From positions 719,948 through 783,947 of the forward strand of contig DIYI01000012.1 of the NCBI GenBank assembly GCA_002428965.1: a DNA stretch of 64,000 nucleotides, read 5' to 3'. This document shows positions 53,036-62,557 of this stretch, piece after piece (the stretch's first letter is position 1; the number at the start of each line of letters is the position of its first letter). A program made the translations under genes and the position numbers. The stretch comes from Jejuia sp. UBA6058. Its GTDB lineage: Bacteria > Bacteroidota > Bacteroidia > Flavobacteriales > Flavobacteriaceae. The notes under the pieces were generated by a model that saw only the letters and a program-made list of their open reading frames with translations, did not search any database and was not told the origin of the DNA.

Positions 53036-53809
53036 ATGGCAGTAGAAGTAAAAGAACTACTAGAAGCAGGTGTACACTTCGGACACCTTACACGTAAGTG
53101 GGATCCAAACATGGCGCCTTACGTATATATGGAGCGAAATGGCATCCATATTATCAACCTTTACAAAACAGCAGCTAAAATTGATGAAGCTGGAGCAGCA
53201 TTAGCAAAAATTGCAGCTTCAGGTCGTAAAATTTTATTTGTTGCTACTAAAAAACAAGCAAAGGATATTGTTGCTGAAAAAGCAGGAGGTATCAATATGC
53301 CTTACATCACAGAAAGATGGCCAGGTGGTATGTTAACTAACTTTGTTACTATCAGAAAAGCGGTTAAGAAAATGGCTGCTATTGATAGAATGAAGAAAGA
53401 TGGTACGTTTAACACCTTATCTAAAAAAGAGCGTTTACAAGTAGACCGTTTAAGAGCTAAATTAGAAAAGAACTTAGGTTCTATCAGCGACATGACGCGT
53501 TTACCAGGGGCTTTATTTGTTGTAGATATTAAGCGTGAGCATATTGCTATTAAAGAAGCGCAAAAATTAAACATTCCAATTTTTGCTATGGTAGATACAA
53601 ACTCAGATCCGCGTCAAGTAGATTACGTAATTCCTGCAAATGATGATGCTTCAAAATCTATCAATAAAATTTTAACTCACGTTGCAGATGCGATTTCTGG
53701 CGGTTTAGCAGAGCGTAAAGCAGAAAAAGAAGCAGCAGCAGCTGAAAAGGAAGCTCCTATGGCTGAAGCTAAAAAAGCTGAAGCGGTTGTAGCTGAAGAA
53801 GAAGAATAA
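53036..53809 (+). CDS. rpsB: 30S ribosomal protein S2
   Basis: The 257-residue protein matches S2 (LLEAGVHFGHLTRKWDPNM, FVATKKQAKDIV, LPGALFVVDIKREHIAIKEA). The C-terminal tail (KAEKEAAAAEKEAPMAEAKK) is an Ala/Glu/Lys-rich extension common in Bacteroidota. It is followed by a terminator before tsf. Confidence 0.97.
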   Translation: MAVEVKELLEAGVHFGHLTRKWDPNMAPYVYMERNGIHIINLYKTAAKIDEAGAALAKIAASGRKILFVATKKQAKDIVAEKAGGINMPYITERWPGGMLTNFVTIRKAVKKMAAIDRMKKDGTFNTLSKKERLQVDRLRAKLEKNLGSISDMTRLPGALFVVDIKREHIAIKEAQKLNIPIFAMVDTNSDPRQVDYVIPANDDASKSINKILTHVADAISGGLAERKAEKEAAAAEKEAPMAEAKKAEAVVAEEEE

Positions 53810-53831
53810 ATAACATTAATACAACATAATT

Positions 53832-53880
53832 AAGTCGTTTAGTTCTTTTCTTTACTGAAATAAATTGAACGACTTTTTTA
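53832..53880 (+). terminator. Stem-loop between rpsB and tsf
   Basis: AAGTCGTT (53832-53839) and AACGACTT (53868-53875) form a stem with a 28-base loop, followed by TTTTTAAATT. It probably attenuates rather than fully stops reading into tsf, which starts at 53893. Confidence 0.65.
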
Positions 53881-53892
53881 AATTAAAATACT

Positions 53893-54867
53893 ATGAGTAC
53901 TACAGTAAAAATAACAGCCCAAGAAGTTAACAAACTTAGAAAAGCTACTGGTGCAGGTATGATGGACTGCAAAAAAGCTTTGGTTGAGGCTGAAGGAGAT
54001 TTTGATAAGGCTATCGAAATCCTACGCAAAAAAGGACAAAAAGTTGCAGCAAAGAGAGCTGACAGAGAATCTACTGAAGGTGCTGCTGTGGCGAAAGTAA
54101 ATGCAGATAACACTGTTGGTGTTGCAATTGTATTGGGTTGTGAGACTGATTTTGTTGGTAAAAACGAAAACTTTTTAGCATTAGCTAGCGAGTTAGGAGA
54201 AATTGCTTTAACAACATCTTCTAAAGAAGAATTTTTAGCTGCTGATTTCGGTGGGATGACTGTTGCTGACAAATTAGTAGAGCAAACAGGTGTTATTGGT
54301 GAGAAATTAGACATTAAAGCCTTTGAAAAAGTAGAAGCTGCCTATGTTGGTTCTTACGTGCACATTAACAAAATTGCCGCTATCGTTGGTTTTTCAAACG
54401 TTGTGGATAATGTAGAAGCTTTAGCTAAAGATGTTGCAATGCAAATTGCATCAATGGGAGCTACAACATTATCTTATAAAGATTTTGATCCTGCCTATGT
54501 AGCATCTGAAACTGAAGCTAGAATTGCTGTAATAGAAAAAGAAAATATTGAATTAGGACGTTTAGGAAAAACACTTAAAAACGTGCCACAATATATTTCT
54601 CAAGCACAATTAACTCCTGAAGTTTTAGCTCAAGCAGAAGAAGCTGCTAAAGCTGAGTTAAAAGCAGAGGGCAAGCCAGAGCAAATTTGGGATAGAATTT
54701 TACCAGGTAAAATGCAACGTTTTATTTCTGACAACACTACTTTAGATCAAGAGCAGTGTTTATTAAACCAGAATTTCATCAAAGACGAAAAGAAAACAGT
54801 TGAAGCTTACGTTTCTTCTTATGGTGAAGTGGAAATTACAGGATTTAAGCGTGTTACTTTAGGATAA
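53893..54867 (+). CDS. tsf: Elongation factor Ts
   Basis: The 324-residue protein has the N-terminal UBA-like domain (EVNKLRKATGAGMMDCKKAL), the core with the TDFVGKNENF motif, and the C-terminal module. It recycles EF-Tu from GDP to GTP form. It is longer than the Escherichia coli protein (about 280 residues), as in other Bacteroidota. Confidence 0.97.
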   Translation: MSTTVKITAQEVNKLRKATGAGMMDCKKALVEAEGDFDKAIEILRKKGQKVAAKRADRESTEGAAVAKVNADNTVGVAIVLGCETDFVGKNENFLALASELGEIALTTSSKEEFLAADFGGMTVADKLVEQTGVIGEKLDIKAFEKVEAAYVGSYVHINKIAAIVGFSNVVDNVEALAKDVAMQIASMGATTLSYKDFDPAYVASETEARIAVIEKENIELGRLGKTLKNVPQYISQAQLTPEVLAQAEEAAKAELKAEGKPEQIWDRILPGKMQRFISDNTTLDQEQCLLNQNFIKDEKKTVEAYVSSYGEVEITGFKRVTLG

Positions 54868-54901
54868 CAAATCCTGTAAAAACAGGAATCTTATGATATG
54901 G

Positions 54902-54939
54902 AACCACTATTCATTTTTATTGAATGGTGGTTTTTTTTT
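54902..54939 (+). terminator. Terminator after tsf
   Basis: AACCACTATTCA / TGAATGGTGGTT (one G-U pair) has a 7-base loop and is followed by nine T residues. A smaller hairpin (TCCTGT / ACAGGA) precedes it. Confidence 0.88.
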
Positions 54940-54996
54940 AAAATATATTTTTAACTTTTCCGTTGAGGTTTTAAATTCTTTATAAAACCAAATTGA

Positions 54997-55635
54997 ATGT
55001 CAAAATTTATATTCACATTAGTTATATCCTTAATAACATTTAGTGCTTTAACTCAAACAGATACAACCTCTTCAAGGGCTAGGCCATCTTTCAAGGCTTT
55101 GTTGGATAAAAGACTTCCAGATTTTTCTAAAACTAGTCTATCTGGTAAACTATGGAATAATGATAAAATTAAAGGTAAAGTAACTCTTTTGAATTTTTGG
55201 TTTATTGGATGTCCACCTTGCATGAAGGAAATAGAATATTTAAATCAATTAAACCAGGAGTATAAGAATAAAGACTTTATATTATTATCTCTTGCTCCTC
55301 ATGTCGTCAAAGATTTGAGGGATTTCAATGCTGAAGAAGCTCAAGATAGTTTAGTACCTTCCTTAATTCGAAAGGCATTAAAAGCTCCTGTTATAGAGTA
55401 TGAGATTATTCCTGTTTGCGACAATAAGAAATACAAAAATTATAAAAGAATGGGGCCTGAATGTAATTATATTCTTGAAAATTTTAAAACTACAGTTTAT
55501 CCCACGACTTTTATTATAGATAAAAAGGGTTTTGTAAAACATATAAAAACTGGCTTTGTTTTGAATTCAGAGAAAGAAAAACAATCAATTATCGACGAAT
55601 ATAGGGACATAATTGATGGTCTACTGAAGCTTTAG
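54997..55635 (+). CDS. TlpA-like thioredoxin-fold protein
   Basis: The 212-residue protein has a signal peptide (MSKFIFTLVISLITFSALTQ) and a thioredoxin-like domain with Cys72-Pro-Pro-Cys75 (NFWFIGCPPCMKE) and a cis-Pro region near 165 (TVYPTTFIID). It would act in the periplasm as a disulfide reductase or in haem/cofactor maturation. It has its own terminator and sits between tsf and pyrH, so it interrupts the usual translation-gene order. Confidence 0.85.
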   Translation: MSKFIFTLVISLITFSALTQTDTTSSRARPSFKALLDKRLPDFSKTSLSGKLWNNDKIKGKVTLLNFWFIGCPPCMKEIEYLNQLNQEYKNKDFILLSLAPHVVKDLRDFNAEEAQDSLVPSLIRKALKAPVIEYEIIPVCDNKKYKNYKRMGPECNYILENFKTTVYPTTFIIDKKGFVKHIKTGFVLNSEKEKQSIIDEYRDIIDGLLKL

Positions 55636-55654
55636 ATATCGTTTTTTAAAAATT

Positions 55655-55686
55655 AACCATTGTTTTGAAGAGCAGTGGTTTTTTTT
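55655..55686 (+). terminator. Terminator after the TlpA-like gene
   Basis: AACCATTG (55655-55662) and CAGTGGTT (55673-55680) form an 8-bp stem with one G-U pair, followed by a T-tract up to 55686. Confidence 0.8.
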
Positions 55687-55712
55687 ATGCTTTAAATCCT
55701 AATAATAATCCG

Positions 55713-55742
55713 TTTAAGAAATAAAAAAATAGTGTAGTTTTG
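55713..55742 (+). promoter_or_regulatory. Candidate promoter of pyrH
   Basis: TTTA at 55713-55716 and TAGTTTTG at 55735-55742 (fitting TANNTTTG) are 18 bp apart. The pyrH ATG is at 55763. A separate promoter makes sense after the preceding terminator. Confidence 0.5.
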
Positions 55743-55762
55743 TTCAACCTTCAAAATTTACA

Positions 55763-56470
55763 ATGAAATACAAAAGAATACTCCTCAAACTATCAGGCGA
55801 AGCCTTAATGGGAAAACGCCAATATGGAATAGACCCAGAACGTTTATCAGAATATGCTCAAGATATTAAAACCATAACCGATAAAGGTGTAGAAGTCGCT
55901 ATAGTAATTGGCGGAGGTAACATTTTTAGGGGCTTATCAGGTGCTAGTAATGGTATGGATCGCGTGCAAGGAGACCATATGGGTATGTTAGCAACGGTTA
56001 TTAATGGTTTGGCACTACAAAGCGCTCTAGAAGATGCCGATATACCAACACGATTACAAACAGCTATTAAAATTAATGAAGTAGCCGAACCTTTTATCAG
56101 AAGAAAAGCAATGCGACATCTAGAAAAAGGACGTGTGGTTATTTTTGGAGGTGGTACAGGAAATCCTTATTTTACAACAGATTCGGCTGCTGTTTTACGC
56201 GCTATTGAGATTGAGGCAGATGTTATATTAAAAGGAACTCGTGTTGATGGAATTTATAATGCTGATCCTGAAAAGGACAGTAACGCCATTAAGTTTAATT
56301 CCATTTCTTTTGATGATGTATTGAAAAAAGGATTGAAAGTTATGGATACCACGGCCTTTACTCTAAGTCAAGAAAACGAACTACCTATTATTGTTTTCGA
56401 CATGAATACTCCTGGGAATTTGTTAAAGGTAGTTTCTGGAGAACCTATAGGTACCGAAGTTAATATTTAA
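55763..56470 (+). CDS. pyrH: UMP kinase
   Basis: The 235-residue protein matches bacterial UMP kinase of the amino-acid-kinase fold: ILLKLSGEALMG at the start, IVIGGGNIFRG for the nucleotide loop, and GTGNPYFTTDSAAVLRA for the acceptor site. It phosphorylates UMP to UDP. It is followed by frr after 103 bp. Confidence 0.97.
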   Translation: MKYKRILLKLSGEALMGKRQYGIDPERLSEYAQDIKTITDKGVEVAIVIGGGNIFRGLSGASNGMDRVQGDHMGMLATVINGLALQSALEDADIPTRLQTAIKINEVAEPFIRRKAMRHLEKGRVVIFGGGTGNPYFTTDSAAVLRAIEIEADVILKGTRVDGIYNADPEKDSNAIKFNSISFDDVLKKGLKVMDTTAFTLSQENELPIIVFDMNTPGNLLKVVSGEPIGTEVNI

Positions 56471-56573
56471 TAATAAAGTTTCTTATCGATACTCTTAAAA
56501 TCGAGAATGTAAACCAAAAAAGTTTTATTTTGGCTTAGTTTTTGAACTTCGTTTGCGGATTAATTTTTGAAAG

Positions 56574-57128
56574 ATGGAAGAATTAGAATTTATACTAGAT
56601 ACAGCCAAAGAAGCTATGGATGCAGCTATCAAGCATCTAGAAAAGCAGTTGGTAAATATTAGAGCTGGTAAAGCAAGTCCTGCTATGTTAGGTAGCGTAA
56701 TGGTGGATTATTATGGGTCTCAAACCCCGTTAAATCAGGTTGCCAACGTGAATACTCCTGATGGTAGAACCATTACGGTTCAGCCTTGGGAAAAAAGTAT
56801 GCTTCAGGAAATAGAACGTGGTATTATGATTGCCAACTTAGGGTTTAACCCAATGAATAATGGGGAAAGTATTATTATTAACGTACCACCATTGACAGAA
56901 GAGCGACGTAAAACTTTAGCTAAACAAGCAAAATCAGAATCTGAAGATGCTAAAGTTGGTATAAGAAATGCGCGCAAAGAGGCCAATAATGATATAAAGA
57001 AGTTAGATGAAGTTTCTGAAGATGCCCAAAAAAACGCTGAAATTGACGTGCAAGAAATGACCGACACATACGTTAAGAAAATAGATGAAATCTTTGATAA
57101 TAAAGAAAAAGAAATCATGACAGTATAA
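56574..57128 (+). CDS. frr: Ribosome recycling factor
   Basis: The 184-residue protein matches RRF: a long three-helix bundle with LVNIRAGKASPAMLGSVMVDYYG near the start and SEDAKVGIRNARKEANNDIKK near the end. It works with EF-G to split post-termination ribosomes. Confidence 0.97.
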   Translation: MEELEFILDTAKEAMDAAIKHLEKQLVNIRAGKASPAMLGSVMVDYYGSQTPLNQVANVNTPDGRTITVQPWEKSMLQEIERGIMIANLGFNPMNNGESIIINVPPLTEERRKTLAKQAKSESEDAKVGIRNARKEANNDIKKLDEVSEDAQKNAEIDVQEMTDTYVKKIDEIFDNKEKEIMTV

Positions 57129-57132
57129 AAAG

Positions 57133-57159
57133 AAGCGACAATAAAGTCGCTTTTTCTTT
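57133..57159 (+). terminator. Terminator after frr
   Basis: AAGCGAC / GTCGCTT with a 6-base loop is followed by TTTCTTT. It lies 5 bp after the frr stop, and the next gene starts 12 bp further on. Confidence 0.85.
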
Positions 57160-57170
57160 AACTCCTTAAA

Positions 57171-58439
57171 ATGCTTAAACGTTGTGCCTTATTATTTTGT
57201 ATTTCTATCTCTTTGGCACAAGCCCAAAATTCTGCATTAAATTTCCTTGAAATAGAACAGGATTCTATTAAGAAGAGTTTTTTTTTGAAACAACTTGGAA
57301 ATGGGTATCTACCTACTAAGTACTTTGATTTTGATTTAAGGTATTTAATAAAATTTAATCAATACGAAGGAATTAGAACAGGTTTGGGAGGTATTACCAA
57401 TAAGAATTTCTCAAAAAATTTTAGAATAAATGGGTATACCGTCTACGGTTTTAGGGATGATGCTTATAAATACAGTGTGGGTGGCAGTTTTCGATTATCA
57501 AAAAAAAGAAATACTTGGTTAAGCTTATCTTATACAGACGATTTACAAGAAACAGGTAGTTCCAAATTTTTAACAGACACAAGATTTTTTCAATTATTTG
57601 AACCTAGATTATTAAATATTGATCTATTCCATAGACATATTACTCAAACAGTAGGAGTCAAGCATAAACTGCACCCCAAACTTACTACAGCTGCTGAAAT
57701 TTCAGTTAGTAATGTTGATCCTACTTATAGCTATATCTTTAATTTAGGCAATGATACTTTTCGCGAATTTGAAATAAGTAAAGGTACTTTCTCTATGCAA
57801 TGGAGCCCCTTCAGCCAATTCAAATTAGTAGATAACCAATATGAAACTATTAAAGATGGTTATCCTAAATTTACTTTACAATACACCAAAAGTGTAAAAG
57901 ACGTTTTTAACGGAGACTTTAACTTTAACAAAATTGATTTTAAAGGCATTCATAGGCATTTGCATAAAAACGAAAACGTATCAGAATTGACTGTAGTTGC
58001 GGGGATTGCTAGAGGAGATACACCATTAACTCATTTATACCATGCTTATCCTAATAATATTACGAAAGAGACGATATTACAACGTTTCTCGGTTGCTGGA
58101 ATTACAAGTTTTGAAACCATGTATTTTAATGAGTTTTTCTCAGATAAGTTTACAACCCTTCAGTTTAAGCATTTCCTAAAGCCATTTGATATTTCTGAGC
58201 GTTATAAACCTCAAATGGTATTAATTTCTAGATTTGCCATTGGCGATATGAATAGTCCTGAAAGACATCAAAACGTAACATTTAATTCATTAAAAAAAGG
58301 GTATACCGAATCTGGTTTCGAGTTAAATAAACTGCTCTTTGGTTTTGGACTAAGCTTTACATATCGTTATGGGGCATATCACTTACCAAACTTTGAAGAT
58401 AATATTGCTTTTAAGTTTACATTTAACCTAACATTATAG
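57171..58439 (+). CDS. Outer-membrane barrel protein, short DUF5686-like form
   Basis: The 422-residue protein has a signal peptide (ending AQAQ) and a series of amphipathic beta strands ending in Phe-rich strands (FKFTFNLTL), typical of an outer-membrane barrel. The text YFDFDLRYLIKFNQYEGIRT and FRINGYTVYGFRDDAYKYSV matches the C-terminal barrel of DUF5686 proteins. The usual N-terminal carboxypeptidase-regulatory-like domain (full length about 800 residues) is missing. It is intact at this size, so it is a short form rather than a broken gene. Function unknown. Confidence 0.75.
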   Translation: MLKRCALLFCISISLAQAQNSALNFLEIEQDSIKKSFFLKQLGNGYLPTKYFDFDLRYLIKFNQYEGIRTGLGGITNKNFSKNFRINGYTVYGFRDDAYKYSVGGSFRLSKKRNTWLSLSYTDDLQETGSSKFLTDTRFFQLFEPRLLNIDLFHRHITQTVGVKHKLHPKLTTAAEISVSNVDPTYSYIFNLGNDTFREFEISKGTFSMQWSPFSQFKLVDNQYETIKDGYPKFTLQYTKSVKDVFNGDFNFNKIDFKGIHRHLHKNENVSELTVVAGIARGDTPLTHLYHAYPNNITKETILQRFSVAGITSFETMYFNEFFSDKFTTLQFKHFLKPFDISERYKPQMVLISRFAIGDMNSPERHQNVTFNSLKKGYTESGFELNKLLFGFGLSFTYRYGAYHLPNFEDNIAFKFTFNLTL

Positions 58440-58498
58440 CGTTTTTCAAGGCTTAATACATTGTTTTTTCTACCTTTGCGCAGTTTTTAAAACGCCGC

Positions 58499-60907
58499 AT
58501 GTTTAAATTATTTACAAAGGACTTTTGGGATGTTATTGCAAGACTTATTCTAAGAAATAAGGTTGGCATTCTAATAGGTATAGTAATTGCAACATATCTT
58601 TTCAGTACTCAATGGGATTACATGCGTTTTAGTAGCACCGAGGCGAACTTACTTCCCGATGATCATGAGGTAAACATCGTTTATAATGACTTTTTAAAAA
58701 CTTTTGGCGAAGAAGGAAACTTAATTGTAATTGGGGTTAAAGATTCAACTCTTTTTACGGTAGAAAAGTTAAATGCATGGAATAGACTATCTGAAAGTTT
58801 TAAATCTTTTGATGCAGTTGCCACAGTTATTTCTATAAAAGATCTTCAAAAGCTCATTAAAAACACTGAAGAACAGCGCTTTAATCTGGAACCCTTTATT
58901 AAGGATTCTGTGTCCTCCCTTTCTGAAATATCAATTCTTAAAGAAGAGCTTTTTGAAAAATATCCATTTTACGACAATTTTTTATTCAACAGCAAAACGC
59001 AGACAGTACGTTCTGCAATCTATTTAAAAAAGGACATTGTAAACACTTCTGAGAGAAAGGAATTTGTACTTAATGAATTAGTGCCGAGAATAGAAGCATT
59101 TAATGCTTCATCAGGATTACAGGTTAGAGTTTCGGGCATGCCATATATACGCACCTTAAATTCTCAAAATATAATAGACGAAATAAATCTATTCGTCATT
59201 GGGGCAATGTTGGTGACCTCAATTATCTTCTTTTTCTTTTTCAGATCGTTTAGAGCTACATTCATTTCCCTTATTGTGGTTTGTATTGGAGTGATGTGGA
59301 CACTAGGAATTATAGGGCTACTGAATTATGAAATAACAGTGCTTACGGCATTAATTCCACCATTAATTATCGTTATAGGTATACCAAATTGTATCTTTTT
59401 AATAAATAAATACCAACATGAGGTAAAACTACACGGTAATAAAGTTAAATCGTTGCAGCGGGTTATCACTAAAATTGGTAATGCTACATTGATGACTAAC
59501 GTTACCACTGCATCAGGTTTTGCTACTTTTATTCTTACTGAAAGTACACTTTTAAAAGAATTTGGTATTGTGGCTTCATTAAGTATTTTGGCCATTTTTA
59601 TTCTTTGCCTACTTATTATCCCAATCATATACACTTTTTTACCTTTTCCGAAAGATCGTCATCTAGAACATCTAAATAAGAGATGGATTGGTGGTTTTGT
59701 AAATTGGATGGAATGGATGGTAAAACAAAAACGTATTGCTATTTATACGGTGTCTGTATTACTTCTTATTGTAAGTATGATTGGTATAAATCAGATTAAG
59801 ATTTCAGGTAGTTTGATAGAGGATATGCCGAAAGAAAAACAGTTTTTTAAAGACATTCGTTTCTTTGAAAAAGAGTTTAATGGCATAATGCCACTTGAAA
59901 TAATGGTAGATACCAAGCGCAAAAAAGGCGTTATGAAATTATCTACACTAAAACGCATGGATAAGATAGAAGAGTTTATTAATGAAACTCCAGAGTTATC
60001 AAAGCCTATATCTGTAGTTAGTTTGGTTAAGTATTCAAAGCAAGCCTATTATAATGGGAATCCTAAATACTATCAGTTACCAACTTCCCAAGAAAATAGT
60101 TTCATTTTATCTTATGCTAAAAACTCATCTTCAGATGTAGATTTATTGGAAAATTTTGTTGACAGTACCGGTCAGTTTGCGCGTATCACTACCTTTATGA
60201 AAGATGTTGGCACAGATAAAATGGAGCGTATACAGGCAAACCTGTTAGACAAGATTGATATTGTTTTTCCAAAAGAAAGGTATAATGTTACTGTAACTGG
60301 AAAGGCTTTGGTATTTCAAAAGGGCACTAAGTACTTGGTTAAAAATTTAGCAATATCATTGTCCTTGGCCATTTTACTTATTTCAGTTTTTATGGCCTAC
60401 ATGTTTCGTTCAGGAAGGATGATTATAGTATCTCTAATTCCAAACTTACTGCCTTTATTGGTAACAGCAGGTTTAATGGGCTATATTGGTGTTCCTATCA
60501 AGCCCTCTACAATTTTAGTATTTAGTATTGCATTTGGTATTTCTGTAGATGATACCATTCATTTTCTTGCAAAATACCGTCAGGAACTACAAGCTAATAA
60601 ATGGAAGATTAAACCTTCAGTTTATGGCGCACTAAAAGAAACAGGCGTAAGTATGTTCTATACTTCTATAGTTTTGTTTTTTGGTTTTTCAGTATTTACA
60701 ATTTCTAGTTTTGGTGGTACTGTAGCATTAGGAGCATTAGTTTCTGCCACTCTACTATTTGCAATGTTATCTAACTTATTATTGCTCCCGTCTCTTTTGC
60801 TTTCTCTTGAAAGGAGCATTGCAAATAAAGAGGTTCTGAGAAAGCCTCCAATAAATATTATTCCAGAAGATGATGAAAATGAAACGGAATTAACTGAAAT
60901 TCAATAA
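58499..60907 (+). CDS. RND superfamily permease (MMPL-type)
   Basis: The 802-residue protein has the RND layout: membrane segments at about 20-40 and 230-390, a periplasmic loop between, a second loop at about 440-610 and a second helix group at about 620-780. The motif GISVDDTIHFLAKYR near 683 carries the paired acidic residues of proton-driven RND proteins. It is shorter than HME/HAE drug pumps and belongs to the MMPL/patched-like group. The substrate is unknown; lipid or hydrophobic compounds are usual for this group. The neighbourhood frr-DUF5686-RND-asnS-rpoN is common in the family. Confidence 0.88.
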   Translation: MFKLFTKDFWDVIARLILRNKVGILIGIVIATYLFSTQWDYMRFSSTEANLLPDDHEVNIVYNDFLKTFGEEGNLIVIGVKDSTLFTVEKLNAWNRLSESFKSFDAVATVISIKDLQKLIKNTEEQRFNLEPFIKDSVSSLSEISILKEELFEKYPFYDNFLFNSKTQTVRSAIYLKKDIVNTSERKEFVLNELVPRIEAFNASSGLQVRVSGMPYIRTLNSQNIIDEINLFVIGAMLVTSIIFFFFFRSFRATFISLIVVCIGVMWTLGIIGLLNYEITVLTALIPPLIIVIGIPNCIFLINKYQHEVKLHGNKVKSLQRVITKIGNATLMTNVTTASGFATFILTESTLLKEFGIVASLSILAIFILCLLIIPIIYTFLPFPKDRHLEHLNKRWIGGFVNWMEWMVKQKRIAIYTVSVLLLIVSMIGINQIKISGSLIEDMPKEKQFFKDIRFFEKEFNGIMPLEIMVDTKRKKGVMKLSTLKRMDKIEEFINETPELSKPISVVSLVKYSKQAYYNGNPKYYQLPTSQENSFILSYAKNSSSDVDLLENFVDSTGQFARITTFMKDVGTDKMERIQANLLDKIDIVFPKERYNVTVTGKALVFQKGTKYLVKNLAISLSLAILLISVFMAYMFRSGRMIIVSLIPNLLPLLVTAGLMGYIGVPIKPSTILVFSIAFGISVDDTIHFLAKYRQELQANKWKIKPSVYGALKETGVSMFYTSIVLFFGFSVFTISSFGGTVALGALVSATLLFAMLSNLLLLPSLLLSLERSIANKEVLRKPPINIIPEDDENETELTEIQ

Positions 60908-61023
60908 TAATTACAGATTAAAACTTTTTTTTCAACAAAACTCAAAATTTTTGCACTATTTTCATTTTTATAATTCGAGTTTTAAACTTTGAATCTATTA
61001 TATTTACTGTTCAAAACTAACTT

Positions 61024-62457
61024 ATGCAATCGTATTCCGTTTCTGAATTATTGAATCAGGAGAATCAACTTCCAGAGGTTGAGGTGAAAGGCTGGGTGAG
61101 AACTTTTAGAGCGAATAGATTTATTGCACTTAATGACGGTTCTACCTTAAAAAACATACAATGCGTAGTAGATTTTGAAAATACAGATGAAAACTTACTA
61201 AAGCGAATTACTACTGGAGCAGCTTTACACATTAAGGGTGAACTCGTAAAGAGCCAAGGGAAAGGGCAAAATGTAGAAATTTTAGTTAGTAGTTTTGAAG
61301 TACTCGGAGATTCGGATCCAGAAAAATTTCCAATTCAACCTAAAAAACACTCATTTGAATTTTTAAGGGAAAATGCGCATTTGCGCACTAGAACAAATAC
61401 CTTTAGTGCTATTATGCGCTTAAGATCTACCCTTTCTTATGCTATTCATAAATATTTTAATGAAAATGGGTTTTACTATATGCATACACCAATAATTACT
61501 GGTAGTGATGCAGAGGGTGCTGGTGAAATGTTTAAGGTGACTAAACTCGACGCCAAAAATCCACCTTTAAATGGAGGTGGTAAAATTGATTATTCTAAGG
61601 ATTTCTTCGGAAAAGAAACCAATTTAACGGTTTCTGGGCAGCTAGAAGCTGAGACCTATGCCATGTCCTTGGGCAAAGTATATACTTTTGGACCAACCTT
61701 TAGAGCCGAAAACTCCAATACTTCTAGGCATCTTTCAGAATTTTGGATGATTGAACCAGAAGTTGCTTTTATGGATTTACCAGGTAATATGGATTTGGCT
61801 GAAGATTTTCTGAAATATGTACTTAACTATATTCTTGAGCACAACAAAGACGACTTAGATTTTCTTGAGCAACGTTTAATAAACGAAGAAAAAACAAAGC
61901 CACAAGCAGAGCGTAGTGAAATGACATTAATTGAGAAATTGAGATTTGTTGTAGACAATAATTTCAAGCGTGTAAGCTATACAGAAGCCATAGAAATATT
62001 GCGTAACAGTAAGCCCAACAAGAAAAGAAAGTTTAAATTTCCAATTAATGAATGGGGTTGCGATTTACAAAGTGAACACGAGCGTTTTTTAGTAGAAAAA
62101 CATTTTAAATGCCCTGTAATTCTTTTTGATTACCCTGCAAACATCAAGGCATTTTACATGCGACTGAATGAGGATGGGAAGACGGTACGCGCTATGGATA
62201 TTTTATTTCCTGGTATTGGAGAAATGGTTGGTGGTTCTCAGCGTGAAGAAAGACTGGAGGTGTTAAAAGAAAAAATGGCGGCACTCGATATTTGCGAGGA
62301 AGAATTGTGGTGGTATTTAGATTTACGCAAATATGGCACTGCTGTTCACTCAGGTTTTGGCCTTGGTTTCGAACGCTTGGTTATGTTTGTAACTGGTATG
62401 TCAAATATAAGAGATGTAATTCCTTATCCAAGAACTCCACAAAATGCAGAGTTTTAA
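61024..62457 (+). CDS. asnS: Asparagine--tRNA ligase
   Basis: The 477-residue class IIb synthetase has an N-terminal OB-fold anticodon-binding domain (about 1-110, VEVKGWVRTFRANRFIALND) and the catalytic core with motif 2 FRAENSNTSRHLSEFWMIEPE (split, FRAE at about 229) and motif 3 GFGLGFERLVMF. It charges tRNA-Asn directly. Confidence 0.97.
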   Translation: MQSYSVSELLNQENQLPEVEVKGWVRTFRANRFIALNDGSTLKNIQCVVDFENTDENLLKRITTGAALHIKGELVKSQGKGQNVEILVSSFEVLGDSDPEKFPIQPKKHSFEFLRENAHLRTRTNTFSAIMRLRSTLSYAIHKYFNENGFYYMHTPIITGSDAEGAGEMFKVTKLDAKNPPLNGGGKIDYSKDFFGKETNLTVSGQLEAETYAMSLGKVYTFGPTFRAENSNTSRHLSEFWMIEPEVAFMDLPGNMDLAEDFLKYVLNYILEHNKDDLDFLEQRLINEEKTKPQAERSEMTLIEKLRFVVDNNFKRVSYTEAIEILRNSKPNKKRKFKFPINEWGCDLQSEHERFLVEKHFKCPVILFDYPANIKAFYMRLNEDGKTVRAMDILFPGIGEMVGGSQREERLEVLKEKMAALDICEEELWWYLDLRKYGTAVHSGFGLGFERLVMFVTGMSNIRDVIPYPRTPQNAEF

Positions 62458-62557
62458 ATCAACTTTGGCACAACTTTTTCATAGTAAGGTTTAACTAGTA
62501 GAATTTTTATACTTTTATTTTCGTTAATTTAGAAGTAGCGTTAAACCAAATCAAAAT

